Positions 10,431 through 22,000 of a stretch of DNA of 64,000 nt are shown piece by piece; within the stretch, counting starts at the first letter, position 1, and the number at the start of each line of letters is the position of its first letter. A program made the position numbers and the translations under genes. The stretch is from Ceratodon purpureus (lineage: Eukaryota; Streptophyta; Bryopsida; Pseudoditrichales; Ditrichaceae). Where the stretch lies: assembly GCA_014871385.1 (NCBI GenBank), contig CM026426.1, forward strand, positions 55,175,375 to 55,239,374, read 5' to 3'. The notes beneath the pieces were generated by a model, which made no database searches, had not been told where the DNA came from, and saw only the letters and a list, made by a program, of their open reading frames with translations.

Positions 10431-13400
10431 ATGGAGCGCAGCGGGAGTGCACGCTCCGGAGATAGGGACAGTGCGCGGAGGGGCGGAGTGTTGGAGCGCG
10501 AGAAAGGAGGGGTCGAGGGGCAGAACGCGATGAAGACGACGCTCGGAGGGAGGGTCCGCGGAAGAAGGCTTGCGGGTCATCTGCACAGGAGCCTGAGGTC
10601 AAGGAGATCCGGAAGAAGTCAGCTGCAAACCGAGGAGACAAACGAGGCCGGGACGAGGTGGAAGAAGGGGCTGCCACACCGGCATTGAAGAAGACAGGGG
10701 GAGCAACACGAGGTCCAGCACCAAGCCGCGAGGTGGAAGAAGGGGCTGCAACACCGGCATTGAAGAAGAGAGGGGAAGCGACACGAGGTCGAGCAGGAAG
10801 CCGCGACGAGGACAATGGAGAAGAGCAGGCACTGTCGAAGTCCACCGCGAAGAAGAAGGGGAAGGGGAATGTACGCTCCGAGAAGGCCTTCAGTTGCGTT
10901 GAGGACGTCGACGAAGAGATTGAGAGGCTGAAGAAGCCCCCGCGGGAGTTGAAGAAGGCGGATTTTGCAGGAGAGTATGGACTCTCCAACGAGGGAGACA
11001 ATCCCCACCACTTCCATCGCGGAACGGTCTCCTCCGATACAGTGCGAAAGTTATTTGGTAAACTATATGGGGATGGGGGCCGTAGCGGATTCTATTGGCA
11101 GGGCTGCGAGGTTCAAGAGGTGGTGGACAAGGTGAAGTATTTGCACCCCATTCTGTACCAACATGAAGAGGAGGAGAATCCAAACCTGATTACAATCAGA
11201 TTTGCCGAAGGGATTGCTCTAGAGTACGAGGAAGAAGGGGGTCGAGTGAATTGGTGTGCAACGGGGAGGAGACCAACAAGCGCCAGAGGAGTAGATACAA
11301 GCTGGATAGGGGAATGCTAGAGGAGCTGCGCAAGAGTATTGCGGAGTCCACGGCTGAGGAGGGGAAGAAGAAGGTGGACGTGAGAGGGACGGAATGGCGC
11401 GGCATCAAGGTGGAGCCCGGCTGGGAAGGGAAGGTGGAGCAAGGGGACGCGATGAGGGTGAGGGGTCGTGGAGCACCGGGTGAGTCAAGGGGAGGACTTG
11501 AATCTGCCATGGCCTCGGGAGTGTGCTTGCAGGAGGATGCGGCGGCGCGTGCTCCAAGTGGAAGGTTGGCGAAGGAGGCACTGGAAGAGCGGCTGCAAGA
11601 CGTGGAGGGGTTAATGCAGGCTATCTTCTTGGAGCAAAAGATTAAGCGGGAGCTGAAGAAGGAGGCAACAGAACGACTTGACCAAGCCATTTGGAAGAGC
11701 AAGCAGTCCAAATGGGGCATGGGACAACTGAGGAAACAGAGGGAGCAGAAGACAGTGTTGATCAAAGCACTTGAACAGGAAGGGGCTGATGTATACAAAG
11801 AGAAGATCAAGATGGAGGGAATTCAGGAGCAGCTGGATGAGGAGGAGAAGATGGTCACGGCCGCGAGGAAGGAGCTCGAGGCTGCCAAGGCTGAGATCCA
11901 GGTGTTAACAAGGGAATTGGAGTCGAATCAGCTTCAGTTTGATGCCCTTGCAGCCGAGAAGTTTCAGTTGAAGCAAGGGAGGAGTAGTCTAAACTTTACG
12001 CCAAGTCCAATGGTGTATGCGGCTGGAAAATCAATTCTGCCCGGGTTTGATTCTTCTGATGAGGCCTCGTTGATCAGGATTACAGCTTGTTGCTTATGTT
12101 CCTTCCCATTCCCGCAGAATGACATGGTCGTTACCTCTTGTAGACATTTGTATCATCCGTTCTGTGCTTCAGTTGTCTTCGTTCGAAGCTGTAAGTGCGT
12201 GGCCACAGGGTGTGGGGAGATGTGTCACCCAGATTAGCACCGAAGTTTCGGTTGGGGAGAGCCACCTGCGGATTTGGTGGAGAAGGCCCGAATGCTTGGA
12301 CTGGCAGAAGAAAGGAGGAGCGTGATGGAAGACAGAACAAACCAGGCAATGGCAAAGGTGCCTTCGGATGGTAAGTTTAAGAGCACATAATTTTCAGACT
12401 CTTATTATGTGCTTTGCAATGAATAGTCACTGTTGTGCTCTGTAGGGATTTGAGTGCTTATGTATTTCGAAGCTCACAGTGTAGTATGTCTTTGTTCCAC
12501 TTCTGCTGAGTTCTCGAAGTTTGTTATTGTAAGGATAACCAGTTTAGTGTTGGCAGGTAAGGTTGTACACGGTGTACTTATTTAGATTGTAGTCCCTCAT
12601 CTGATCGTGATCTTAGTTTCAGTTAAGCTTGCACAGTGTATAAGGAGTCCAATTTCACTAACGGCATGAGACTGAACGTGTATCATAGTGTCGCAGTCGA
12701 ATTGCAATATGTGTACAAGAATTTGCTTTGATGAATTCCATAGATTATTCTGTAATGCATAGTACTTGGTGATTTTTGTTAGGCGCTAGAAATGTCATGT
12801 TTGTATATTAGTGTCAAGTTCAGTAAATGCAACATGTGTACAAGAAGTTGCTTCGCAGAATATGGAGGATTATTGTGTGTTGCATAGTACTTGGTGATTT
12901 TGGTTAGGCGCTCGGAATGTCATATTTGTATATTAGGCCTAAATTCAATAAATGCAACATGTGTACAAGAAGTTGCTTCGCTGAATGTGGAGGACTATTG
13001 TGTACTGCATAGTACTTGGTGACTTTGGTTAGGCGCTGGAAATGTCATATTTGTATATTAGGCCTAATCTTCAGGTACATGCGGTTACTTAGAACAAGTA
13101 TCTTATGTACTCCATGTGGTTGAAATGTACTTACAGTGCTGTACACAGACGACATTGTACTTGACGAAGCTACAACAGGCATTTCTTGTCTTTATTTAAC
13201 TTGGCACTAGAAGTCCTACGTGGTAAACATAGATTGAGTCCTATTCCTACAGTACTTTCAGAATTGCGGACCTGTACAAATGGTCCAGCAGTTCAAATCC
13301 AATACATAGTGATAGTATCGCTTCATTTGTGCAGGTCGACTGAAATTACATTATGTACTATGTGTATAGACTCTAATCTCTTGTGTCGTGGCAGGTTCTA

Positions 13401-14668
13401 GCCTCCGTTTTGCATCACCAAAGAAGGCCTTCAACAGCGCGGGACTAACATTCGAAGGGAGGACAAGTCAGGCAACATGCTCTAGAGGCGTGCCTCAGGA
13501 GTTTGGTGGTGTGCCGCACCGGATTTTGAGGGGCGAGAGCATACGCTCAAGAGATGGACCAAGGTTGGAAAAGCCATTCGAGAAGGTGGTCATGGAGGCT
13601 CTCGCGGAGGACACTCACTTGAAGGGGTCGGAACCAGACCTGGAGTTGGGGGAGGATTCTTCAGATGACGAAGAATCCACCGTCAAGATGTCCCCCCTAC
13701 ATTCGAGCTCTGGCACTACCGTAGAGGGTTTGGGTTTGGATGGAAGCTCGTCTGATGATAAGTCGTCTGAAGAGGGGACAGAGGAGGGAGGAGACGGCGA
13801 CATCAGTGTGGAGGTGCGCCCTTCACAGCCAACCCAAAGAAAAGGCAGCCCTCAACAGCTAGCCAGGGAAGGGGATGCAGAAGAGCAGGTGGAAGAGCAA
13901 GATTATGTAGAGGTGACGAGTCCCGGGGAAGAACGAGGGGGTCAGGGTGATCGGGCTGTTGCTGTTGGTGTCAGTGGGAGCGGGAAGAAGGCGGATCAAG
14001 GTGCCGGCGTCGTGAAAAAGGGACCGCACGCAGTGGAGAAGGGACCGCAGGGGGTGGAGAAGGGGCCGCAAGCAGTGGGGAAGGGGCCGCAAGCAGTGGA
14101 GAAGGGGCCGTAGGGGGTGGAGAAGGGACCGCTGGCAGTGGAGAAGGGACCGCAGGCAGAGGAGAAGGGACCGCAGGTAGAAGAGAAGGTACCGCAGGCA
14201 CAGAAGGAACCGCAGGCACAGAAGGAACCGCAGGTAAAAGAGAAGGGACCGCAGGGGGTGAAAGGGAAGGACACGCCGGAGAAGCCTGAGAGGAAGGAAA
14301 TATCGCCCCCCAAGCCGGGGTCACAATGCCTGCCGGGGCGCAAGGGAAGAGGGCTTTGGGGAGAACTTGCTTGGGAGAAAGCAGGAGTCACGGCTAGGGG
14401 ATTTGTTGAGACTTTGGTGTCGGTGGAGGCTGCTGCAAAGTTCATGGCGATACCAAGAAGGAAGGCCGAGGGTGCATCAAAGGAGAAGGAGCCGGCAGCA
14501 AAGGAGAAGGAGCCGGCAGCAAAGGAGAAGGGCGGTGCAACGTTGCTTGTAGAGGAGGGAGGCAGCCGCGGTGGGGAGGCAGCCGGGGTGGATGAAGCGG
14601 ATCTTCTGGAGAACTTGTCATTGGGAGCACTGGAGGAAGAAGGAGCCCAGGTGCACAAAGAAGGATAA
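10431..14668 (+). pseudogene. RING-H2/coiled-coil protein with KGPQ-repeat tail, two exons, interrupted
   Basis: The first ATG is near 10431 (MERSGSARSGDRD). Exon 1 ends at 12370 before GTAAGT. Exon 2 starts at 13395 after GTGTCGTGGCAG and joins in phase 1. Order: basic N-terminus; a globular part around 10950-11250 (HHFHRGTVSSDTVRKLFGKL, GFYWQGCEVQEVVDKVKYL); a long coiled coil at about 11570-11980; a RING-H2-like finger at about 12080-12235 (C-x2-C, then CRHLYHPFC). Then comes an acidic Ser/Asp/Glu-rich linker, and a tail of tandem KGPQA/VEK units (14011-14270) with three KEKEPAA-type copies (14480-14530). The reading changes frame near 10470-10650 and near 11250. TAG codons lie at 12235 and 14111, the latter inside the repeat tail. 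The protein may bind DNA or act as an E3 ligase. The family is not recognised, and an element origin is likely. Confidence 0.5.
12713..13070 (+). repeat. Three tandem copies of a ~125-bp unit in an intron
   Basis: Units start near 12713, 12829 and 12954. Each carries ATGTGTACAAGAA, then CATAGTACTTGGTGA, GTTAGGCGCT and TTTGTATATTAG. Copies 2 and 3 are nearly identical and copy 1 is older. All lie inside the inferred intron of the RING/coiled-coil gene. Confidence 0.75.
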
Positions 14669-14680
14669 CAACGGAGATAT

Positions 14681-15247
14681 TTACCAGTTAATGTCGTGCA
14701 TGGCGTGAAGCAACTTGCCCACATGGCCGCGGGGGTCTAGTATAATGCAATGTACTGAGATGTGCCATGCTGGGTCGTCCGCATGGTGCTTGTTTATATG
14801 TCGGAGCCAGGCAGCGAGGCGGTGGTTACCTTCCCAGACAAAGAACATCTTGTTGGTGAATTGCATCCACTCCTCGTCTCCACGGATCTCATCATCAAAA
14901 CGATCACTCGCGGCCCTCCATAAAGGGCTCCAACCAGCTATGGTCTCCGCCGTAACATCCTTCGTTTGCTCTTCACTGTTGTATATGGAGATGTACATGA
15001 CGCGGTCCCCATCTCTATACCCCTTAACAAACTCCCGCTCCAAGTGCTGTACCCCTATTTCGCCCACTGGTCTAACCTTGGCCATTGAAATCATCCTGCA
15101 CAGGGGCACCATTAAGCGGGACTTCCTTTCAGGTTGAATCCTGAGTTTGTTGATGACGCCAATGGAGTCCAGCTTGTATTGTTTACGGTGCTGCAATTCG
15201 CCTTCTAAAGCTGTCTTCAAGTCTTCCGGACAAGATGGTTTTCCCAA
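14681..15247 (-). CDS. ParB/sulfiredoxin-like domain protein
   Basis: Open frame of about 188 codons on the minus strand, ending 12 bp from the end of the plus-strand gene to its left (tail to tail). The strongest signal is FFVWEGNHRLAAWL near the C-terminal third. It fits the [D/E]GxHRxxA signature of the ParB/sulfiredoxin fold, where the Gly-x-His-Arg loop binds nucleotide. The first half (LMVPLCRMISMAKVRPVGEI) fits the strand-helix start of that fold. I see no helix-turn-helix. There is no ATG at the frame's start, so the exon may be preceded by another, and an acceptor just upstream (TTTACAG, near 15271) is out of frame. The role is unknown; a nuclease-like or CTPase-like activity is possible by analogy. 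Confidence 0.45.
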   Translation of the reverse strand: MGKPSCPEDLKTALEGELQHRKQYKLDSIGVINKLRIQPERKSRLMVPLCRMISMAKVRPVGEIGVQHLEREFVKGYRDGDRVMYISIYNSEEQTKDVTAETIAGWSPLWRAASDRFDDEIRGDEEWMQFTNKMFFVWEGNHRLAAWLRHINKHHADDPAWHISVHCIILDPRGHVGKLLHAMHDINW

Positions 15248-15397
15248 CGCTTCTTGTGTTTAAGTAACCTGTAAAACGGTGTGTAAATTAATGTTGGAAT
15301 CAAAACTTAGAAAGTCTTGCAAAATAGAGATATATGAAATCACTTCATAATGATATTTCGAATACAACAAGTTCAATATCATTTAAGCCTGAAGACT

Positions 15398-15991
15398 CTA
15401 TCGACGTGATGAACGCCTATAATACTCCCTAGACTGTCTACAGTTCCAATGACGGCGCCTCCTCCAGAAACGCCTCGTTTGTTGGACAGGGCATGGTAAA
15501 ATTGCCGTAAGGGCAAAAACAACATGGCTTGGCCGCCTCACTCTAATAGGCGAAGATGGAGAGGGTGCAGACATCGGTGGTGAATCCTGTATAGGAGAAG
15601 TGGGCATGTAGCGAGGGGAAGTAGGCTCATAGACAGGGGACGTAGGCATGTAAACTGGAGATGTAGGCATGTACTGTGGAGAATGGATCTCAGAAGGTAC
15701 AGTACCAAAACCTACAGAGATTGAGAGATCACAAGTACAGTAATGCTGATCAAATGAATCCGAAAGGTCCGAAACATTGATTACTGAAATGGGGGAATTA
15801 GCAGACACCTCTGGAGCATCGGAATATACCTAAGTTATGAAGAAGAAAAAGGTCAAATTCCAACTTAAAAGGGAGTTAAACAGTAATAATATGACACAAT
15901 AACGACGAAATTGCTGAATCATCTAAATATAAAGGTACACTGTAAGTACCTCCGTCTCCGCATGAGTGCAAACTTGTGCTTCGCTCCCCAT
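15398..15991 (-). CDS. Small protein with RNA polymerase II CTD-like heptads
   Basis: Two exons. The ATG at 15991 lies in a 60-base exon (16009-15950, acceptor GAAATTCAG, donor GTACTT). The second exon (15829-15398) has a strong acceptor (TTTTTCTTCTTCATAACTTAG) and the join is in phase, giving about 157 residues. Order: MGSEAQV start; a [10 protein letters not shown] patch resembling a SUMO-interaction motif; four heptads, YMPTSPV twice, YEPTSPR and YMPTSPI (about 15590-15674), matching the Pol II CTD heptad YSPTSPS at Tyr1, Pro3, Thr4, Ser5 and Pro6; a Ser/Pro stretch; then an Arg-rich tail ([16 protein letters not shown]). The acceptor before the first exon means the transcript could start further upstream, beyond the satellite. 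Function unknown; CTD mimicry is inference. Confidence 0.5.
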
Positions 15992-16056
15992 ATTATCCTC
16001 ACACGACTCCTGAATTTCACACCATATTAAAAAGATTATAATCATATTTGATTCCA

Positions 16057-19000
16057 CACCCACTGCTTGCCTACGGCCACTGAGAGCTTTCGGGGCCGAA
16101 TGCTAACCAAAAAGCAAGCATGTAGAAAAAAAAAGGGGATGCCGAGGTGCCTCATCGGCCCAGCCTTGCAAGGCTGAGCCTCCGCACCCACTGCTTGCCT
16201 ACGGCCACTGAGAGCTTTCGGGGCCGAATGCTAACCAACAAGCAAGCATGTAGAAAAAAAAAAGGGATGCCGAGGTGCCTCATCGGCCCAGCCTTGCAAG
16301 GCTGAGCCTCCGCACCCACTGCTTGCCTACGGCCACTGAGAGCTTTCGGGGCCGAATGCTAATCAACAACCAAGCATGTAGAAAAAAGAAAAGGGATGCC
16401 GAGGTGCCTCATCGGCCCAGCCTTGCAAGGCTGAGCCTCCGCACCCACTCCTTGCCTACGGCCACTAAGAGCTTACAGGGCCGAATGCTAACCAACAAGC
16501 AAGCATGTAGGAAAAAAAAAAGGGATGCCGAGGTGCCTCATCGGCCCAGCCTTGCAAGGCTGAGCCTCCGCACCCACTGCTTGCCTACGGCCACTGAGAG
16601 CTTCGGGGGCCGAATGCTAACCAACAAGCAAGCATGTAGAAAAAAGAAAGAGATGCTAAGGTGCCTCATCAACCCAGCCTTGCAAGGGTGAGCCTCCGCA
16701 GCCACTGCTTGCCTACGGCCACTGAGAGCTTTCGGGGCCGAATGCTAACCAAAAAGCAAGCATGTAGAAAAAAAAAAGGGATGCCGAGGTGCCTCATCGG
16801 CCCACCCTTGCAAGGCTGAGCCTCCACACCCACTGCTTGCCTACGGCCACTGAGAGCTTTCGAGGCCGAATGCTAACCAACAAGCAAGCATGTAGAAAAA
16901 AAAAAGGGATGCCGAGGTGCCTCATCGGCCCACCCTTGCAAGGCTGAGCCTCCGCACCCACTGCTTGCCTACGGCCACTGAGAGCTTTCGGGGCCGAATG
17001 CTAACCAACAAGCAAGCATGTAGAAAAAAAAAAGGGATGCCGAGGTGCCTCATGGGCCCACCCTTGCAAGGCTGAGCCTCCGCACCCCATGCTTGCCTAC
17101 GGCCACTCAGAGCTTTCGGGGCCGAATGTTAACCAACAAGCAAGCATGTAGAAAAAAGAAAGGGTTGCCGAGGTGCCTCATCGGCCCACCCTTGCAAAGC
17201 TGAGCCTCCGCACCCACTGCTTGCCTATGGCCACTGAGAGCTTTCGGGGCCGAATGCTAACCAACAAGCAAGCATGTAGAAAAAAAAAAGGGGATGCCGA
17301 GGTGCCTCATCGGCCCACCCTTGCAAGGGTGAGCCTCCGCACCCACTGCTTGCCTACGGCCACTGAGAGCTTTCGGGGCCCAATGATAAGCAACAAGCGA
17401 GCATGTAGAAAAAAGAAAGGGATGCCGAGGTGCCTCATTGGCCCACCCTTGCAAAGCTGAGCCTCCGCACCCTCTGCTTGCCTACGGCCACTGAGAGCTT
17501 TCGGGGCCGAATGCTAACCAACAAGCAAGCATGTAGAAAAAAAAAGGGATGCCGAGGTGCCTCATCGGCCCAGCCTTGCAAGGCTGAGCCTCCGCACCCA
17601 CTGCTTGCCTACGGCCACTCAGAGCTTTCGGGGCCGAATGCTAACCAACAAGCAAGCATGTAGAAAAAAAAAAGGGATGCCGAGGTGCCTCATCGGCCCA
17701 GCCTTGCAAGGCTGAGCCTCCGCACCCACTGCTTGCCTACGCCCACTGAGAGCTTTCAGGGCCGAATGCTAACCAACAAGCAAGCATGTAGAAAAAAAAA
17801 AGGGATGCCGAGGTGCCTCATCGGCCCAGCCTTGCAAGGCTGAGCCTCCGCACCCACTGCTTGCCTACGCCCACTGAGAGCTTTGGGGGCCGAATGCTAA
17901 CCAACAAGCAAGCATGTAGAAAAAAAAAAGGATGCCAAGGTGCCTCATCGGCCCAGCCTTGCAAGGCTGAGCCTCCGCACCCACTGCTTGCCTACGGCCA
18001 CTGAGAGCTTTCGGGGCCGAATGCTAACCAACAAGCAAGCATGTAGAAAAAAAAAAGGGATGCCGAGGTGCCTCATCGGCCTAGCCTTGCAAGGCTGAGC
18101 CTCCGCACCCATTGCTTGCCTACGGCCATTGAGATTTTTTGAGGCCGGATGCTAACCAACAAGCAAGCATGTAGAAAAAAAAAACGGGATGCCGAGGTTC
18201 CTCATCAGCCCCGCCTTGCAAGGCTAAGCCTCCGCATCCATTGCTTGCCTACGGCCACTGAGGGCTTTCGGGGCCGAATGCTAACCAACAAGCAAGCATG
18301 TAGCAAAAAAAAAAGGGATGCGGAGGTGCCTCATCGGCCCAGCCTTGCAAGGCTGAGCCTCCGCACCCACTCCTTGCCTACGCCCACTGAGAGCTTTCGG
18401 GGCCGAATGCTAACCAACAAGCAAGCATGTAGAAAAAAAAAAGGGATGCCGAGGTGCCTCATCGGCCCAGCCTTGCAAGGCTGAGCCTCCGCACCCACTG
18501 CTTGCGTAGCGCCACTGAGAGCTTTTGGGGCCGATTGCTCACCAACAAGCAAGCATGTAGAAAAAAAAAAGGGTTGCCGAGGTGCCTCATCGGACCAGCC
18601 TTGCAAGGGTGAGCCTCCGCACCCACTGCTTGCCTACGGCCACTGAGAGCTTTTGAAGCCGAATGCTAACCAACAAGCAAGCATGTAGAAAAAAAAAAGG
18701 GATGCCGAGGTGCCTCATCGGCCCAGCCTTGCAAGGCTGAGCCTCCGCACCCACTCCTTGCCTACGCCCACTGAGAGCTTTTGGGGCCGAATGCTAACCA
18801 ACAAGCAAGCATGTAGAATAAAAAAAGGGATGCCGAGGTGCCTCATCGGCCCAGCCTTGCAAGGCTGAGCCTCCGCACCCATTGCTTGCCTACGGCCACT
18901 GAGATTTTTTGAGGCCGGATGCTAACCAACAAGCAAGCATGTAGAAAAAAAAAAGGGGATGCCGAGGTTCCTCATCAGCCCAGCCTTGCAAGGCTGAGCC

Positions 19001-22000
19001 TCCGCACCCACTCCTTGCCTACGCCCACTGAGAGCTTTCGGGGCCGAATGCTAACCAACAAGCAAGCATGTAGAATAAAAAAAGGGATGCCGAGGTGCCT
19101 CATCGGACCAGCCTTGCAAGGCTGAGCCTCCGCACCCACTGCTTGCGTAGCGCCACTGAGAGCTTTTGGGGCCGATTGCTAACCAATAAGCAAGCATGTA
19201 GAAAAAAAAAAGGGTTGCTGAGGTGCCTCATCGGACCAGCCTTGCAAGGCTGAGCCTCCGCACCCACTGCTTGCCTACGGCCACTGAGAGCTTTCGGGGC
19301 CGAATGCTAACCAACAAGCAAGCATGTAGAAAAAAAAAAGGGATGCCGAGGTGCCTCATCGGCTCAGCCTTGCAAGGCTGAGCCTCCGCACCCACTCCTT
19401 GCCTACGCCCACTGAGAGCTTTCGGGGCCGAATGCTAACCAACAAGCAAGCATGTAGAAAAAAAAAGGGATGCCGAGGTGCCTCATCGGCCCAGCCTTGC
19501 AAGGCTGAGCCTCCGCACCCACTGCTTGCGTAGCGCCACTGAGAGCTTTTGGGGCCGATTGCTTACCAACAAGCAAGCATGTAGAAAAAAAAAAGGGTTG
19601 CCGAGGTGCCTCATCGGACCAGCCTTGCAAGGCTGAGCCTCCGCACCCACTGCTTGCCTACGGCCACTGAGAGCTTTCGGGGCCGAATGCTAACCAACAA
19701 GCAAGCATGTAGAAAAAAAAAAGGGATGCCGAGGTGCCTCATCGGCCCAGCCTTGCAAGGCTGAGCCTCCGCACTCAGTGCTTGCCTACGCCCACTAAGA
19801 GCTTTTGGGGCCGAATGCTAACCAACAAGCAAGCATGTAGAAAAAAAAAAGGGATGCCGAGGTGCCTCATCGGCCCAGCCTTGCAAGGCTGAGCCTCCGC
19901 ACCCACTCCTTGCCTACGCCCACTGAGAGCTTTCGGGGCCGAATGCTAACCAACAAGCAAGCATGTAGAAAAAAAAAAGAGATGCCGAGGTGCCTCATCG
20001 GCCCAGCCTTGCAAGGCTGAGCCTCCGCACCCACTGCTTGCGTAGCGCCACTGAGAGCTTTTGGGGCCGATTGCTAACCAACAAGCAAGCATGTAGAAAA
20101 AAAAAAGGGTAGCCGAGGTGCCTAATCGGACCAGCCTTGCAAGGCTGAGCCTCCGCAGCCACTGCTTGCCTACGGCGACTGAGAGCTTTCGGGGCCGAAT
20201 GCTAACCAACAAGCAAGCATGTAGAAAAAAAAAAGGGGATGCCGAGGTTCCTCATCAGCCCACCCTTGCAAGGCTGAGCCTCCGCACCCACTCCTTGCCT
20301 ACGCCTTTTGAGAGCTTTCGGGGCCGAATGCTAACCAACAAGCAAGCATGTAGAAAAAAGAAAGGGATGCCGAGGTGCCTCATCGGCCCAGCCTTGCAAG
20401 GCTGAGCCTCCGCACCCACTGCTTGCCTACGGCCACTGAGAGCTTTCGGGGCGGAATGCGAACCAACAAGCAAGCATGTAGAAAAAAAAAACGGGATGCC
20501 GAGGTGCCTCATCGGCCTAGCCTTGCAAGGCTGAGCCTCCGCACCCACTCCTTGCCTACGCCCACTGAGAGCTTTCGGGGCCGAATGCTAACCAACAAGC
20601 AAGCATGTAGAAAAAAAAAAGGATGCCAAGGTGCCTCATCGGCCCAGCCTTGCAAGGCGAAGCCTGCGCACCCACTGCTTGCCTAGGGCCACTGAGAGCT
20701 TTCGGGGCCGAATGCTAACCAACAAGCAAGCATGTAGAAAAAAAAAAGGGATGCCGAGGTGCCTCATCGGCCCAGCCTTGCAAGGCTGAGCCTCCCCACC
20801 CATTGCTTGCCTATGGCCACTGAGATTTTTTGAGGCCGGATGCTAACCAACAAGCAAGCATGTAGAAAAAAAAAAGGGGATGCCGAGGTGCCTCATCAGC
20901 CCACCCTTGCAAGGCTAAGCCTCCGCACCCTCTGCTTGCCTACGGCCACTGAGAGCTTTCGGGGCCGAATGCTAACCAACAAGCAAGCATGTAGAAAAAA
21001 AAAAGGGATGCCGAGGTGCCTCATCGGCCCAGCCTTGCAAGGCTAAGCCTCCGCACCCACTGCTTGCGTAGCGCCACAGAGAGCTTTTGGGGCCGATTGC
21101 TAATCAACAAGCAAGCATGTAGAAAAAAAAAGGGTTGCCGAGGGGCCTCATCGGACCAGCCTTGCAAGGCTGAGCCTCCGCACCCACTGCTTGCCTACGG
21201 CCACTGAGAGCTTTCGGGGCCGAATGCTAACCAACAAGCAAGCATGTAGAAAAAAAAAACGGATGCCGAGGTGCCTTATCGGCCCAGCCTTGCAAGGCTG
21301 AGCCTCCGCACCCACTGCTTGCCTACGGCCACTGAGAGCTTTCGGGGCCGAATGCTAACCAACAAGCAAGCATGTAGAAAAAAGAAAGGGACAGCGAGGT
21401 GCCTCATCGGCCCAGCCTTGCAAGGGTGAGCCTCCGCATCCACTGCTTGCGTAGCGCCACTGAGAGCTTTTGGGGCCGATTGCTAACCAACAAGCAAGCA
21501 TGTAGAAAAAAAAAAGGGTAGCCGAGTTGCCTAATCGGACCAGCCTTGCAAGGCTGAGCCTCCGCAGCCACTGCTTGCCTACGGCCACTGAGAGCTTTCG
21601 GGGCCGAATGCTAACCAACAAGCAAGCATGTAGAAAAAAAAAAGGGATGCCGAGGTGCCTCATCGGCCCAGCCTTGCAAGGCTGAGCCTCCGCACCCACT
21701 GCTTGCCTACGGCCACTGAGGGCTTTCGGGGCCGAATGCTAACCAACAAGCAAGCATGTAGAAAAAAAAAAGGGATGCCGAGGTGCCTCATCGGCCTAGC
21801 CTTGCAAGGCTGAGCCTCCGCACCCACTACTTGCCTACGGCCACTGAGAGCTTTGGGGGCCAAATGCTAACCAACAAGCAAGCATGTAGAAAAAAGAAAG
21901 GGATGCCGAGGTGCCTCATCGGCCTAGCCTTGCAAGGCTGAGCCTCCGCACCCACTGCTTGCCTAGGGCCACTGAGAGCTTTCGGGGCCGAATGCTAACC

